Assembly: GCA_964016985.1 (NCBI GenBank)
Contig: OZ024823.1
Location: 112,367,459 to 112,431,458 of the forward strand
DNA length: 64,000 bases
From: Anodontia alba
Lineage: Eukaryota; Mollusca; Bivalvia; Lucinida; Lucinidae
Direction: 5' to 3'
Shown piece by piece: positions 43,196-55,095 of the stretch. The notes below the pieces were generated by a model. The model saw only the letters and a list, made by a program, of their open reading frames with translations. It ran no database searches and was not told the origin of the DNA. The first letter of the stretch is position 1. Each line of letters starts with the position of its first letter. The position numbers were made by a program, and so were the translations under genes.

Positions 43196-45987
43196 CTGAC
43201 GTTGCAGCTCATATGTTAGAAGTGGTCTGAAATTGAAAGGCGACAAGTTTTCGGTGATTTAATTAAACTCCGCACTGTAAACTGTGGACTGTTATCAAAG
43301 TAAGTTTAAAGTACCCCCTTGTATATATATAATTCAGTCAATTATGCTTTAAATGTTAGCATGTAGCTCCAGAAAATGCCTTCTCCAGAACAACACTACA
43401 AAATTGTGATAAGTCTCCTTATTCCAGAACCAAATATATGTTTGTTTTGGACCTGCATCAGAATTGATTGTGAGGTTTCACGCAAGTTAAACTGATTTAA
43501 GTCATTTTTTCTACTGACCGTTCCAAGGCAGTTCCTCTGTTGAAGTTATTCTTTGTGTGTCGATAGTTTCATCTGCGGCGGTTCTTTCGTTATTATTTGT
43601 TCTTCATCTCTCCTACGTTTGGTGCCTCGTGATTGTGGTATTTCATAGTTATCTTCATTTATATTTTGCACATATACGAGCGTAATTAAAACGCACAGAC
43701 AATCGACAACACATTCTCAAAAGTGGTCCTGTTAGTTCGCCTGTACAATGAGGGCTATAATACCCGAATCCGGTTTACGTCAGCTTTAGCAACGTCATTT
43801 ACGAACAACTGAAGTTATGTCAGAGGCGTCTGTACAGATGCCACAACTGATTTGTTTTCATATACGATCTCCCTTCCTGTGCATTTTATTATCTGGTGGC
43901 CACTCGAATCAGTTTTTGGTGCAGTTTGCAATTTTATGAGCACCAAGATGATGATTGTCCTTTGAAATCTCTTTGCTACATACTGTAAACTTGCAGGCTG
44001 ACGACATTGCATCAGGTCCAGACGAGATGCCTTAAGCATTCATTCCAGATGCACGACCTTGCCCTATGTTCAAGCATAGAAGAACAGGAGCTTTCGATGC
44101 TGCCTCTTTGTGTCTATGGTGACACTGACAGCATAAACATTGCAGTTATCTTCACTGAGGTTTACATTAAACTATTGTGCTGACATTTTCAAAACGCAAA
44201 ACAATGAAAATGTCAGAACAGCAGTTTAAATTTGGACAAAATTGCCTCGCCTGAAAGTGTATCGATTTATTTATTGTTAAATCGATACACAATAGTTCAA
44301 TCGATACATCTTCAGGCGAGGCAAGTCTGCCCAAATTTTATTTGTTGCTCTTAGGAAGCGCTTCTACTCAAATTGGGGCAAATTTGAACGATTCCTTTCC
44401 ATTTAGAGAAGTGGCATGTCTCTTTTATCTTGAATATGTTATGTATGTACATAACGTTAGATGAAAGTTTTTATAACAACGTTTGATTATTTGTTGTATT
44501 AACAAAAGTATTTATTAATGCCATATCAACATTTTAATTTAGTACATACACTATAGTTTCAAGTATACATTTATGAAACTCACTTATTCAATCTAGTAAA
44601 CGAGTTGTGTTTGATTTTAAGGATTTTAAATCGCATTGTTTGAACCTCTGTTAGAGTATTAACCAGGGTTCATGGTGAATACAGGCTATAAGCTACATAG
44701 GGTCACCCTGTACCATCCCAGGCAATTTTGCAACATATACTTCTAAACTACTATATCTTAAGGTACTAAATAAAACATGTTAGCACCCTGGTCGTTGGGT
44801 TTTATCAGTTTATAGCGACTTAAATACCTTACCAAGACTGTTTGGCATGTATGCATGAATCTGACTTGCATACCGTTTTAATTGACACATTTAAAGACAT
44901 TCAGTATACCATGGCTTATTAACCAGGTAACGTAAATTATCCTTTTGGAGGTTTGCCTGTTATCCTTTCAAACCTGAGATTTTACCTTCTGTCACTTCTG
45001 ATCTTCTCAGCATGAAACGAATATCGCAGTGTAATCTTTATATGTCTTAACTACAACGACAGTCCTTTACAATAACTTATGTTAGAGCATTCTATAAGCA
45101 AGTCCAAAGTGACGATATTGCATGTTAACCCCTGTTCCCTTTTATCAGTAATAAGCCATTGTTACAGACCTTGAAGTGCCAGTAGAGTCTACGCCGCCCC
45201 GCCGTCACATCAGGGATTCTGGGTGGGTATAATATGCCGATCTTCTATGAAATATTCATTTGAAACTTGATAACTTCGCTCCCCTCCTTAATTGCACGGC
45301 GGTGAGTCGGTCCGCAGGCTAAATGACGGCTTCATCCTTAATCTGTTACAAATGATTGTTACCTGACTATCAATGTCTGTCTTTCGGCCCATCGAGGTCC
45401 TTTTTGTGGTTTTCTTATGATCTGCCTTCAGATTGCCATTAAAAACAATGTTTGTGATTATATGTGCTTAACTGTGATGTTTCATAGTTGAGGATAGAGG
45501 ACCCCTATGAGGACCGAATATTTGTTTGTAATTTTGAGCTACATCTGAATTAAGGATGAGGTTTCGCGTGAGCAAACCTGGTTTAACCTTTCTACCCTCA
45601 CCACCAGTAGTATTTCTTCTGACCGTTCCAAGGCGGTACCTCTGTTGCAGTTCTTCTTTCTTTGCGCGTCGGTGGCTGCATGTGTGGCGTTTGTTTTGTT
45701 ATTAATTGTTCCTCATCTCTCTCTCTCTTAGTGCCTTGGAAAGGCAGTGCTTAGTGTCTGTAGCATTACCTGTGTATCTTTACTTATACTTTTGTCAGGA
45801 CTTGCATTTGAGAAAGTTAAACGATACGACTTCAGAATCATGTTTTGTTTTTCTTTCCGAAAGTCTCCGGTAAGGCATTACGTATACCACCTTCCCTCGT
45901 TAGTTCTACAGATCCCAATTATCCTGAAAATCATGATAAGAAAAAGAAACATTTCATTCGATATGCACTTTAGTTGGCTGTTAACGT
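43196..45987. other. Long stretch without a supported gene
   Basis: Contains worn family B relatives in plus orientation at about 43500-43690 and 45590-45800 ('tctactgaccgttccaagg', 'ttgttcctcatctctctc'). The palindrome at 44228-44339 lies inside. Nothing else recognised. The frame 43815-44039 overlaps no motif. Confidence 0.45.
44228..44339. repeat. 112-bp imperfect palindrome
   Basis: AAATTTGGACAAAATTGCCT CGCCTGAA ... ATCGATT faces AATCGAT ... TTCAGGCGAGGCAAG and CCCAAATTTT. It carries the 'tgtatcgatt' motif that also follows several family C copies ('gtgtatcagttc', 'gtgtatcacttc'), suggesting a related element. Confidence 0.75.
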
Positions 45988-46223
45988 ATGAGCCGGGGCA
46001 CAACATTTCCTGCAAAACTAATGTGTGCCCCTCGAACTCCGATCAGCCTGCACTTCCGCACATCTGATCATAGTCTTCACAGGACACTTTATGAATAGAC
46101 AAGGATCCAAAGCATCTTTGGCGGTATCGGCGAAGACTGATCAAACTGCGCGAATTGCGCGGCTGATCGGAGTCTTCTCTGGACGCACATGCAATCTTGT
46201 AGGAAACGCTTGGCCCGGCTCAT
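45988..46223. mobile_element. MITE-G relative
   Basis: Ends ATGAGCCGGGGCACAACATT / TTGGCCCGGCTCAT, then inner arms 'aatgtgtgcccctcg' / 'tctggacgcacatgc'. A GATCAG-rich hairpin (AAACTGCGCGAATTGCGCGG) and the 'acaaggatccaaagcatct' centre match the family. Confidence 0.72.
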
Positions 46224-46601
46224 GTAATGTTCATGCAGTCTTGCGCTATCTCAAGGGTAATATCTTCCAAAATCAATTTGTATTCATTACAGCTAAAGTT
46301 AGTGCCATATGGCGGCTGTTAAACATCTCCCTGTGCTTCAATATAGAATAGCTTATATAATTAGGTCCTTTGTGATCATTGATTCCATTTTGGGATATTT
46401 GAACTTTTATTTGAGGGTTATTGATCAGGCCTCATTGGCTTAATTGGTTGACACAATTTATCTAAATGAACTACGGTTAAATAAAACTGATACCTCTGAC
46501 ACCAAAGCATTTCTGGATTTAAATTTATGAATCTCTAATGATATAATCTCTTCAAAAAATTATGACAAACGAGACAACTGTGATTTTGATGTTGTAAAAT
46601 A

Positions 46602-46854
46602 AGTAAAAAAAGGATTGCCTTTGGAAACAAAGAACAAGCAAAATCATGAAACTCGGTTTGATTGAGTCTCTTCATATTATTTTGAAAACCGAATACAGCT
46701 TAAGCCAGCGCTAGTGGCGAGGGGGTGGGGGTTGCGGGGGCGTATGCAGCCTCGCAAACTACAATGTTGCATATGTAGAGACACAATCAAACCGAGACTC
46801 CGATTTTCATGATTTTGTGTGTTCTTTGTTTCCAAAGGCAATCTTTTTTTACTT
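46602..46854. mobile_element. MITE-H, foldback element
   Basis: Inverted ends AAAAAAAGGATTGCCTTTGG / CCAAAGGCAATCTTTTTTTA, continued by AAACAAAGAAC / GTTCTTTGTTT. Inner arms 'atcatgaaactcggtttgat' and 'atcaaaccgagactccgatt' are complementary. Further pieces at 47107-47258 and about 63256-63345. Confidence 0.82.
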
Positions 46855-46924
46855 TTATTCTACTCTACTGTAGCTGGCGTTATGCCGTGTGGCGGCCGTA
46901 AACGTCTCCCTGTACATCATCATA

Positions 46925-47032
46925 CCCAGCGGGCACATGACGTAAATATAACGTCGCCTCAACGTCGATGCAACGTCATGACGTTGCATCGCCGTTGAGG
47001 CGACGTTATATTTACGTCATGTGCCTACCGGG
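46925..47032. mobile_element. 108-bp near-perfect palindrome with CCCAGCGGGCAC ends
   Basis: Starts CCCAGCGGGCACATGACGTA, ends TACGTCATGTGCCTACCGGG, symmetric about 46978/46979 (CAACGTCATGACGTTG). Only a few of the 54 pairs mismatch, near the outer ends and at one inner site. Flanks 'ata' on both sides could be a 3-bp target duplication. It fills the space between two MITE-H pieces. Probably a minimal foldback transposon. Confidence 0.88.
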
Positions 47033-47106
47033 ATAGTGCAGGTTATATTTTATTTCCTTTGGAATCATTGAGCCTATCTTTTTTTTTTTTTTTTTTTTTT
47101 TTTTTT

Positions 47107-47258
47107 GAAAATCGAATACAGCTTAAGCCGGCGGTAGGGGGCATATGCAGGTTCACAAACTACAGTGTTGCATATGTAAAGACTCAGTCAAACCGAGTCT
47201 CCGATTTTCATGATTTTGTGTGTTCTTTTTTTCTAAAGGCAATCCTTTTTGACTTTTA
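47107..47258. mobile_element. MITE-H fragment behind a T-run
   Basis: Matches the right part of 46602-46854 from 'aaatcgaatacagcttaagcc' to 'aaaggcaatcctttttg'. The left third is replaced by a T-run (47080-47106), so one arm is missing. Confidence 0.75.
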
Positions 47259-47433
47259 TTTTCATAAACCTCTAATAAGAGTGTTGATGCCTTTGTCTTT
47301 TATCTCGCCCTTCGTCGTTTAACTTCTTGTTTTCTCCAACTCTGGCTACCAGTGTCTGAGGTATTTGCCACGAATTCTCATCCTTGTTTCATTACACAGA
47401 CTTAATTTGTTTCACATATTTTTTTCTGTAATA

Positions 47434-47775
47434 CAGTCACCCCTCTTTATACCGACACTCGATACAACGACAAAATTTGTTATAATGACAATTTGAATGT
47501 CACGAAACTTATGCTCAAGTGGTGATAGTTAACAAGAAATTAAGCAAGAACATTACATTGAAACTTCAAGCAACATATATTTTGGATATTTGTTAGAATC
47601 GCCTCAAAGCGGCGATTCTAACAAATATCCAAATCAAATGTTCTATGCGGAAATAAGAATACAACAAGGCATTTTTAGGTATCATCCTGTCCATTTTGGA
47701 TTCTTGCAATAGCAAATTCATTATAATGGCAACATCTTTGGGAACAAATGCTGTCGTTGTAACGAGGGTTCACTG
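47434..47775. mobile_element. pogo/Tigger-like MITE carrying the TTAGAATCGCCTC hairpin
   Basis: Ends CAGTCACCCCTCTTTATACC / TAACGAGGGTTCACTG, flanked by TA on both sides. The arms contain GACAAAATTTGTTATAATG and CATTATAATG-like facing blocks. Near the centre is GGATATTTGTTAGAATCGCC TC-AAAG-C GGCGATTCTAACAAATATCC, followed by 'gcggaaataagaa', which also follows the hairpin of MITE-A (gcagaaataagaa). Confidence 0.85.
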
Positions 47776-48013
47776 TATTTCTCTGAGTTTGGGAGTCTCC
47801 ATGCGAGCCGAGTAATTATTTTGTATTTTTACAGCATTTCCACCTAGTGTGAGATTTGGCACCCAACCCCAAGTTGTTTTACTAATGACCGCTCTAAGGA
47901 GATGGTTCTGGTTGTGTTAGTTGTTTGTGTGACCTTGTGGCTGCTTATTCTTTGGCTTTTGTCATGTTATGTCCTGTTCGTTGCCTTAATGTTGTGCTTG
48001 GTGGATCCTGTCT

Positions 48014-48079
48014 AGCATTGTGATCACCTCGTTGGGAAAGAGGGAGCTCCCTCTTTCCCAACGAGGTGATCACAATGCT
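48014..48079. repeat. Perfect 66-bp palindrome
   Basis: AGCATTGTGATCACCTCGTT GGGAAAGAGGGAG, then the exact complement, centred on GAGCTC at 48046/48047. No mismatch in 33 pairs. It lies inside a worn plus-oriented family B relative (about 47870-48200). Confidence 0.95.
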
Positions 48080-48290
48080 TTTCTTTGGTCTTGGCATGTG
48101 TACTGTATGTCTAGGTATGTTTGCTCTTCCTCTTGGTCACGTCGGTAAGCTATATTCTGTGATCGCGGCTCACCACGGACATCTTTAACCCTTGTCCTGC
48201 TGAATAAATTAAGATGCCACGCCCACTTCTAATTTTCAGTCAATCAAAAAGTTTGATCAGGATTGTTGCTGTAAATTCATAAACTTAATG

Positions 48291-48358
48291 GCAAACAGTG
48301 CAGATCAAGATCAGTTGGCTTCTTCAGAAGCCAATTGATCTGGATCTACACTATTTGC
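48291..48358. repeat. Hairpin with GCAAACAGT ends
   Basis: GCAAACAGTGCAGATCAAGA TCAGTTGGCTTC-TTC-AGAAGCCAATTGATC then TGGATCTACACTATTTGC. Same class as 7263 and 23705 with a different inner stem. It is embedded in a larger foldback (about 48186-48397): 'ttaacccttgtcctgctgaa' faces 'ttcagcaggacaagggttaa'. Confidence 0.8.
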
Positions 48359-48675
48359 TAAGGCAGGGTATATCCGGGTTCAGCAGGACAAGGGTTAATA
48401 CTACTTTTGCAAATGCAATTTTCCATAATAATCAACACTTACGGGTTTGTAAAGTGCAACAATTGGCATAAGTCTGTATATGAGTTAGTAACATACAATA
48501 GGATAAATCATGCAATGTTTATTATCGAGATTTTTAGGACACGATACTTGTTTTCATGCCAGTGAAGAATCTGATAAAATTGTGCAAATCTTCGCTGGGT
48601 GCACATGTCCGAAGGTATGCTTACTGAAACTGCGGCTTATATATATCAGCAATGTCGGGAAGGTCAAATACAAAT

Positions 48676-48900
48676 GAGCCATCTGATGACAAAACCAACA
48701 AAATGGCATTTGCACCAAGTGAAGACTCATATCAGCATCCGCCCAGTCTAATCAGAGTCTTCGCCATCAGCAAAGACAGAGATTAGGTTCTTAGCTATCT
48801 ATTGAGTGCACAGCGAAGATCCTGATTAAACAGGGTGGATCCCAAAGCTGATCTGACTCTTCGCTGGGCGCACATGGCTGGTTTTGTCATAAGGTGGTTC
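48676..48900. mobile_element. MITE-G relative
   Basis: Ends GAGCCATCTGATGACAAAACC / GGTTTTGTCATAAGGTGGTTC differ from other MITE-G copies, but the inside matches: 'ccaagtgaagactcatatcag', 'gattcttagctatc'-like centre, 'gactcttcgctgggcgcaca'. A half copy lies at about 48563-48622. Confidence 0.68.
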
Positions 48901-50047
48901 ATTAATAGTATTGAAAGAAATTAATTTGTTTTGTATAGTTTGTCAGAAGTCTTTTGAGCTAAAGCTGGTACACATTAACCTGTCTTTCTGACCCCTCATT
49001 TCAATATATTAGTTGGCGTTGTCTACTTCACGAAAATGGGGCATTCTGTATACAGTTTTATAATAAATCTTGTTACGTAGTTCATTGACTTGACATAGGA
49101 CATAGCCAGTTCATCGCCGTTTTTAAATTAAATTCACTAACGACAGAAACAAAATCATGAATCATAAATTATTTACAAATATGTGTTCAAAGGTCAGGCT
49201 GACAGTTGAGCTTTTAAATCATCCAAACTAAGACATCAACATAAAATTTGTAATGGCATGTTTTCACTCGGTTTAAAGTATTTTTTCGTAGGTGCTTTCT
49301 TTCAGTAAAGACCATATTGATACTAACCATTTCGCTCCTTAAAACAAATTATGCTTTATTTTAAATTCTGTATGAAGCATCGGTGAAATAGATCTTGTTC
49401 TAGACTTGCCAATATTACGTTATAAACAGACGAATTGGACGCGAGTACTAAGTAAGCGCATGGCTAAATGATAATATTTGTGAATACCATCTCAATAATA
49501 TAGATGAAACCTTTGATCAATAAATGATAAGTGGCTTTGTTGAAGAGTCTTCAGCTACATTTGACTGAAACGAACGCAACTAATAAAGTCTACCGCGAGT
49601 TGGCAACAACAAATTTCTGCTGCATTAAAACAGGGCAATTGTTAACACTAATGCGTCCAATATTTCGATTGGCAGCTGACCGTTACCCTGAAACTAGAGT
49701 TCTAATATAACCTGCACGTAAAAAATGAATTTACCCGTGAAAGTTGCGACAGCTGTATGTTGTAGCGTTTATACATACCTATAAACAACTACAGTTACAA
49801 CTTTTCCATTTACTGGACCGAGGATGTAAAGGCGTGGTGGAAAGGGATTGCACCATTTCAATGTTTCATCGAAGGTGTTAGTTTATGCGCGTTTGCTTAA
49901 ACGCAATGAATGCACTCACAAAACTGGAAAATATGTCAAGATTAGTTTTCTGGATCAGACTATTTAGTTTCTGGAAATTTTATTATCAGAAAAAGAAGAA
50001 AAAAACGAGCAGTTATCCTGGGGAAATTATATAAACATAAACATGAG
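48901..50047. other. Unassigned sequence
   Basis: No frame above 60 codons, no motif and no recognisable repeat over more than 1.1 kb; the blankest part of the window. Confidence 0.5.
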
Positions 50048-50255
50048 AAAATATGCCTTATGGCATATGCGGAAAACGAAGGCCCAGATCAGACTGCGCA
50101 TTCGCGCAGTCTGATCTGCACCTTCGTTGCCCGCATACAGAATCACTGGATTCTGCAGAATATATTTACGAACAAAGTAGGCGGTAATCAGACTGCGCTG
50201 ATGCACAGACTAATTTTGGGTATCCACTGTTCATTTATAACATAAGGCCCCTTTT
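50048..50255. mobile_element. MITE-G relative with GCATATGCGG hairpin
   Basis: Outer ends AAAATATGCCTTATGGCATA / ATAACATAAGGCCCCTTTT. Hairpin 50064-50138: CATATGCGGAAAACGAAGGC, CAGACTGCGCATTCGCGCAGTCTG, GCACCTTCGTTGCCCGCATA. Its outer stem resembles 23333-23406. Confidence 0.7.
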
Positions 50256-51955
50256 CTAACTGTGAATCATAATTCTACCCCATTGCTCTTGACAAATATT
50301 TAATGTTTACTTCATTTTTTTCCATCACATTCTCAATGTCCAGGGTAAATATCATACCTAAAATATCTATTTGTTTAGTATGCTCATATCTTCAGCCTGT
50401 AATTTTCCGTTTGATTTCGAAGGACAGAAATTCTCAATAAATCCCAATTTATTATATATGAGCCGAAGCATATGCTAAAGGCGACGTACAGATGGGCCTG
50501 TGCAACCACGTAATATGATCAGGACTATGTACATGTATGATTACAAAAGAAACAGTCGCTGTTGTAGACTGTACTGATAAAAGATGATTAACTAGGAAAG
50601 ACGTTGGGCTGATTGGAGTTTTACAATTTGCATAAACCTTAAGCATCCTTTCTACCTGATCCGGCTCATAGCATATCACAATTTGGCATATTTTAGGTTT
50701 GGTGACAGATGGAACTATGAGGATCGGTCCAACAATACGCGAATACTATCACTGACATGAAACTCATTGAATATCTCAAATATAAGTTCGTCCAGGCTCT
50801 TCATGACACCGCCAACGAAATCCAATTTTAGAACGTACACGCATGCACAGACAAACACCATGAAAGACGAATAAATATATAACAAAATTTCATGTTGAAG
50901 TTTTACATCAAAGTTTCTATTTAAAAGACAAATATCTCCTGAATATCAAAACGGATCAAGTTGATGGATTGCTGGATTTATGTTAGATACTGGCCCAATG
51001 TTTCCTCAGTGTGAGGCCCACCTCACTCTGTAAGCTTGGTGTCAAGGTCACAGACTTAGTTTTACATGAAGTTTAATGGCAAAATTTCTGATGATCAGTA
51101 TCTTCTGAATACCTAAATAGATTTACTGGATGCTTGAATACTGTTCCAATGTTTCTTGAATATGAGGCCGGCCTCACTCTGTAAGCTTAAGGTCAAGGTC
51201 TCGGACGAAGGACTTTCATATTTAAAGACAGTCTTATATTTAAGCATTTTAATATGTACATCCCCCGAGTGTCTGGATGAAATTTGCACTGGTCTAAGAT
51301 GCTGCTCCAATCATTGTGAAGTCCTGAAGTGGAGGACAAGCGCGATTTCAGGCGAGCTTTCCTGTCCAGCGACAGGTCGTTTTGAGAATGTGTTTATGTG
51401 CGTCTTTGATTTTTCATTATATATAAAGAAAATCGCAGAAATGGGTGCTTTTTTCTTTCAGTATATTTCCGGGCAAATTTTTACTTGGTTTTGATGTTAT
51501 ATCGTCCAACATGCTTTATTGCTTTGTGTTTACAAAGGAAATATACCCGTTCTGATCTTTAAATCCTTCAGTTTTTTTTTTTTTGTTTTTTTTTTTTGTT
51601 TTTTTTAGGTTTCTTTTTTCGCTTCATATTATATACAAAACATTATTCTAATTCTCGAACTATTTGACCAGCCCTCGTACTACATCAAAATTTTAATTGT
51701 GATGCCAGATCAAGAAAATTTCTCCAAACAGTCATAAAAGCTATCTAGCTTTTCACATTTTACAACAAACGTTTAAATTTAGACACACATACACACTTTA
51801 CAGAGGATCATACTCCATAAATAGTCGATGTGGTACTAGTCATGTTTCAAGTGATACATCTTAAAGGTAATTACCATGTGTAAAATTGTACATCTCTTTT
51901 GCAGTTCACTAAATAGGTTCATCAAGAATGACTATAACATTAATCTAAAAGTTCT
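50256..51955. other. Unassigned sequence with a two-unit repeat
   Basis: 50880-51215 has two imperfect units of about 160 bp sharing 'ggcccacctcactctgtaag' / 'ggccggcctcactctgtaag' and 'gtcaaggtc'. A 112-codon plus frame (51156-51494) starts inside this repeat and has no known domain. T-runs near 51570-51605. Confidence 0.45.
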
Positions 51956-52268
51956 CATCACGAACACATATATAAATTTGATCCCCTTAAACCCCACTTT
52001 TATATAGTAAAACTGGGGTATACAGGGGAATACATTATTTTTCTTATTTCTGCTCAAAAAAATAGATTGTGGGTAGAACGCCTCGGACATAGATGGGTGG
52101 GTACTCCGAGGCGGTTCTAACGAGTACGCACAATCTATGTTTTTGAGCAGAAATTTGAATCTACGTTTTTATGCAGAAATATGAAAAACATCAGATTTTT
52201 TATCTGAAAACTTTCAGTTTTAGGTGGTGAAATTTTCAATATAGTTGAATAGACGTGTTGTCGTAATG
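51956..52268 (-). mobile_element. MITE-A copy, rearranged centre
   Basis: Ends catcacgaacacata / agacgtgttgtcgtaatg. The palindrome centre is altered: the left arm has lost 'actcgttagaacc', and 'atagatgggtgggtactcc' is inserted between the two GCCTCGG/CCGAGGC arms. An extra 'ctacgttttatgcagaaat' duplicates part of the right arm. Confidence 0.85.
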
Positions 52269-52405
52269 TTTTCGGCTTATCAAACTAAAATTGTCACTTA
52301 CTTTGACAATTTCGGTTCTCATAGACAGGTCACAGTCTGATGATGGTTATTTATGAGAACCGAAACTGTCACAGTAAGTTAAAATTCTTATTTGGTTAAG
52401 CCGTA
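52269..52405. repeat. Foldback adjoining the MITE-A copy
   Basis: CGGCTTATCAAACTAAAATT GTCACTTAC and 'tttcggttctcata' face 'tatgagaaccgaaa', 'gtaagttaaaa' and 'ggttaagccg'. The loop contains 'ggtcacagtctgatgatgg'. Confidence 0.7.
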
Positions 52406-52866
52406 AAGGACTCTTTTGCAGTTGTTTGTAGTATACAGATAAAAAAAGTTGTCAGTTTTCACCATTTACTGTTGGTTCACCATTCTCCGCTGAAGACACA
52501 GAAACTGAATTTGAAGGACCATAGCTGTAAAATGTTTACTTTGGGTTTTGCTAAGATGTTTTTGAAAACAATTATAGATTTTATTTTCACCTAACACCAT
52601 GGCATCGCAACTCTTATATGTACAAAACAATTTTCTATCCTTAACCCATTTTAGACTGAGATAATTCCCATAGTTCTCCACTGTATATTCGAAGAGTCTA
52701 ATTTCACTTTTAGGCTACGTGATTTAGATATTCCTAGAAAACAATGGCTCAGCTATTTGTAAACGGTAAAGACTCTGATCTGGTCTGTGTCTGCACTGTT
52801 TATCAATTACTCTTTTGGGAGTACCAAGACTGAAAGTAGTTAATTTCGTGTCTATGAAACATTATA

Positions 52867-53205
52867 CAGTCGAACCTCAATAGCTCGAACATATTTTGGA
52901 CCGTAAAAAAAATGTTCGAGATATGAGGGCTAAGTATAGTGCTAGGTCAGGAAGCAAATGGCGATAATTTAGGAAAATCTTTTATCTTCTATGCAAAAAT
53001 GTACGTTGAGTGTACTCATTAGAATCACCTGGATGAGGCGATTATAATGAATAGACACAACATACAATTTTGTGATAAAATATGAAAATTTTCCTAAATA
53101 TTTGTTTTCTTGAGCAATCAGAAGAATTTCCTACGGACTCAAAAACGAGTTCGAATTAGCCATGGTAAACGAGCAGTCGGTGTTCCAACTATTGAGGTTC
53201 GACAG
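52867..53205. mobile_element. pogo/Tigger-like MITE
   Basis: Ends CAGTCGAACCTCAATAGCTC / ACTATTGAGGTTCGACAG with TA on each side. The centre has the shared hairpin in worn form: TCATTAGAATCACCTGGATG AGGCGATTATAATGA. Confidence 0.85.
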
Positions 53206-53462
53206 TACTAATACTTTTTTTCATGATCACTTGTGTAGACAACAACTTATTCAAAAGAACTGATACACTTGAGAGATTCTAGCCATTTCCGCCAAGGGAG
53301 ACAAGTACTGTGACTTCCTTTTTGCATTCCAACAGAATAAGTCCCTTCTGTGTTTTGCTAAGATAGCACTCTGCAAATACACGACAAAAATGTTGCTAAG
53401 AAAGGGTTGGATGCAAGACTAGGATGAAAATAATATGCTTAACCCTTAAAGCGCTTAGCAAG

Positions 53463-53709
53463 CATGACGAAAACACGCCTATTCAAATATATTGAAAATT
53501 TTACAACCAAAAACGGGAAAAATTTTCAAATAAAAAAATGTGAAATTTCATATTCCTGTTCAAAACATAGAGTGTGGGTACTCGAGTACCCACAATCTAA
53601 GTTTTTCAACAAAATAAGAAAAATAATGTATACCCCTGTAAACCCCAGTTTTACTATATAAAAGTTGGGTTTAAGGGGGTCAAAATTATAAAGGCGTGTT
53701 TTCGTGATG
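53463..53709 (+). mobile_element. MITE-A copy, collapsed centre
   Basis: Ends catgacgaaaacacgcc / ggcgtgttttcgtgatg. The hairpin is reduced to GTGGGTACTCGAGTACCCAC: the whole GTTAGAACCGCCTC...GAGGCGGTTCTAAC core is gone, leaving a perfect shorter palindrome. Confidence 0.9.
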
Positions 53710-53910
53710 ACTGTAGCAACCAACAGTCATTCTTTTTTTTTTTCAAATTATTTCTCAGAGAAAATAACACTTAAAGCGCTATACAAAACTGTAGCAACCA
53801 ACAATCATATTTTTAAAATCAATTCTCAGAGAAAATAATCTTTAAAGTGCTAAGGAAAATTGTAGCAACCAACAGTCATATCTTTTAAATTATTTCTCAG
53901 AGAAAACATG
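53710..53910. repeat. Three tandem units of about 75 bp
   Basis: Units start ACTGTAGCAACCAACAGTCA at 53710, about 53788 and about 53859, each with 'tttctcagagaaaa' and 'taaagcgct'/'taaagtgct'. The first unit directly abuts the MITE-A end. Confidence 0.85.
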
Positions 53911-53965
53911 ACTCATGCGTCTGCTTATGAAATGGCAAGCATATCTTTCTCTGAAAAACTAAATA

Positions 53966-54295
53966 CAGTTGACTCTCGCTATCTCGAACTCGCTTATCTC
54001 GAATAACCGGTTATCTCGAAGTGAAAATCTGTTCTCTGCCTAAACATGAAAATCTAATAACATGTAAAAAATATTATGGAAAAGAGGAGAAATAAGAGCA
54101 ATTTCTCCTCTTTCCACAATATTTTCAATATATCTCTAACTTCAAGAGTCCAATTACACATATATTTGTTAAATATGGTTAATCGTATTAGTTTTTCCTC
54201 AATTCCTCAATTCTGCAAATCTGATATGTCGAAGTACGGATATCTCGAAGTATTTCAGAGAGTCCCTTGGAATTCGAGATAACGAGAGTCGACTG
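53966..54295. mobile_element. pogo/Tigger-like MITE
   Basis: Ends CAGTTGACTCTCGCTATCTC / GAGATAACGAGAGTCGACTG with TA on each side; arms rich in TATCTCGAA. The centre is an unrelated palindrome, GAGGAGAAAT-AAGAGCA-ATTTCTCCTC. Confidence 0.88.
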
Positions 54296-54830
54296 TAAAT
54301 ATATACATATATATCAAAGTCTGTCTGCTGCAGTTGTGATTAGCTTACACGATTTTCGAATCTATATATATGTATATGTATATTCGAATCTATGTACATA
54401 TATATGTGTGTAAATTAAAAATGTAAGGAAAAAGGTATTAACACTTTGAACCCTGGGTAAAAATTACAGCAGATGACATTTTGAAAGATTTTTTTTTTTT
54501 TCATAGAAAACGGGATTTGGCACAAGAAGCGCAAATTCTTTCCTTTAAGGCTAGACCTTTTCAGAATGGAGCAAAATTAATTTTGACATTATTGCCTCTT
54601 TTAAAAGTTGTATCTATTCCCCTTAATTGACTCGATCTTGTTTGATCCTCATGGCTTTGAGGTGCCCGGTTAAATCAACAAAACCAACACTGGCGGCCTG
54701 GGCATCAGATCAACAGGTTTTCATAAGCATTTATTCAAAACTTTCAGTAAGTGTTTATTACCATAGCTCTAGATAAGATACTTTTTCTATCAAGAAGTAT
54801 GGATATTATTCTCATTTCTCAACGAAAAGA

Positions 54831-54900
54831 TATGCTGTTTTACTCATTAGAAGCGCCTCGGCAAGGCACTTCTAATGTGTACCCACAACCTATATTTTCA
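54831..54900. repeat. Hairpin related to the MITE-A core
   Basis: TACTCATTAGAAGCGCCTC-GGC-AAGGCACTTCTAATGTGTACCC, then 'acctatattttcatggagg' and 'aataagaaaaat', echoing the MITE-A right arm. Terminal repeats of MITE-A are absent here. Confidence 0.65.
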
Positions 54901-55025
54901 TGGAGGAATAAGAAAAATATAATCTGATACCACTCCCACTCTATCCCCCTATTATCTACAGATATAGTTAGCCTGTTTAAAAACTTAGTTTGTGTGGGGG
55001 ACATGGAGGGTGGGCGTTTGCAGCA

Positions 55026-55095
55026 AAACATGTTGTGGGTTCTCATAAGAGTGGCCTCAATGAGGCCATTCTAATGCGTATCCACAACATGTGTT
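55026..55095. repeat. Hairpin related to the MITE-A core
   Basis: AAACATGTTGTGGGTTCTCA TAAGAGTGGCCTC-AAT-GAGGCCATTCTAATGCGTATCC and ACAACATGTGTT. Same architecture and position of the GGCCTC/GAGGCC stem as MITE-A, but a different stem sequence. Confidence 0.6.
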
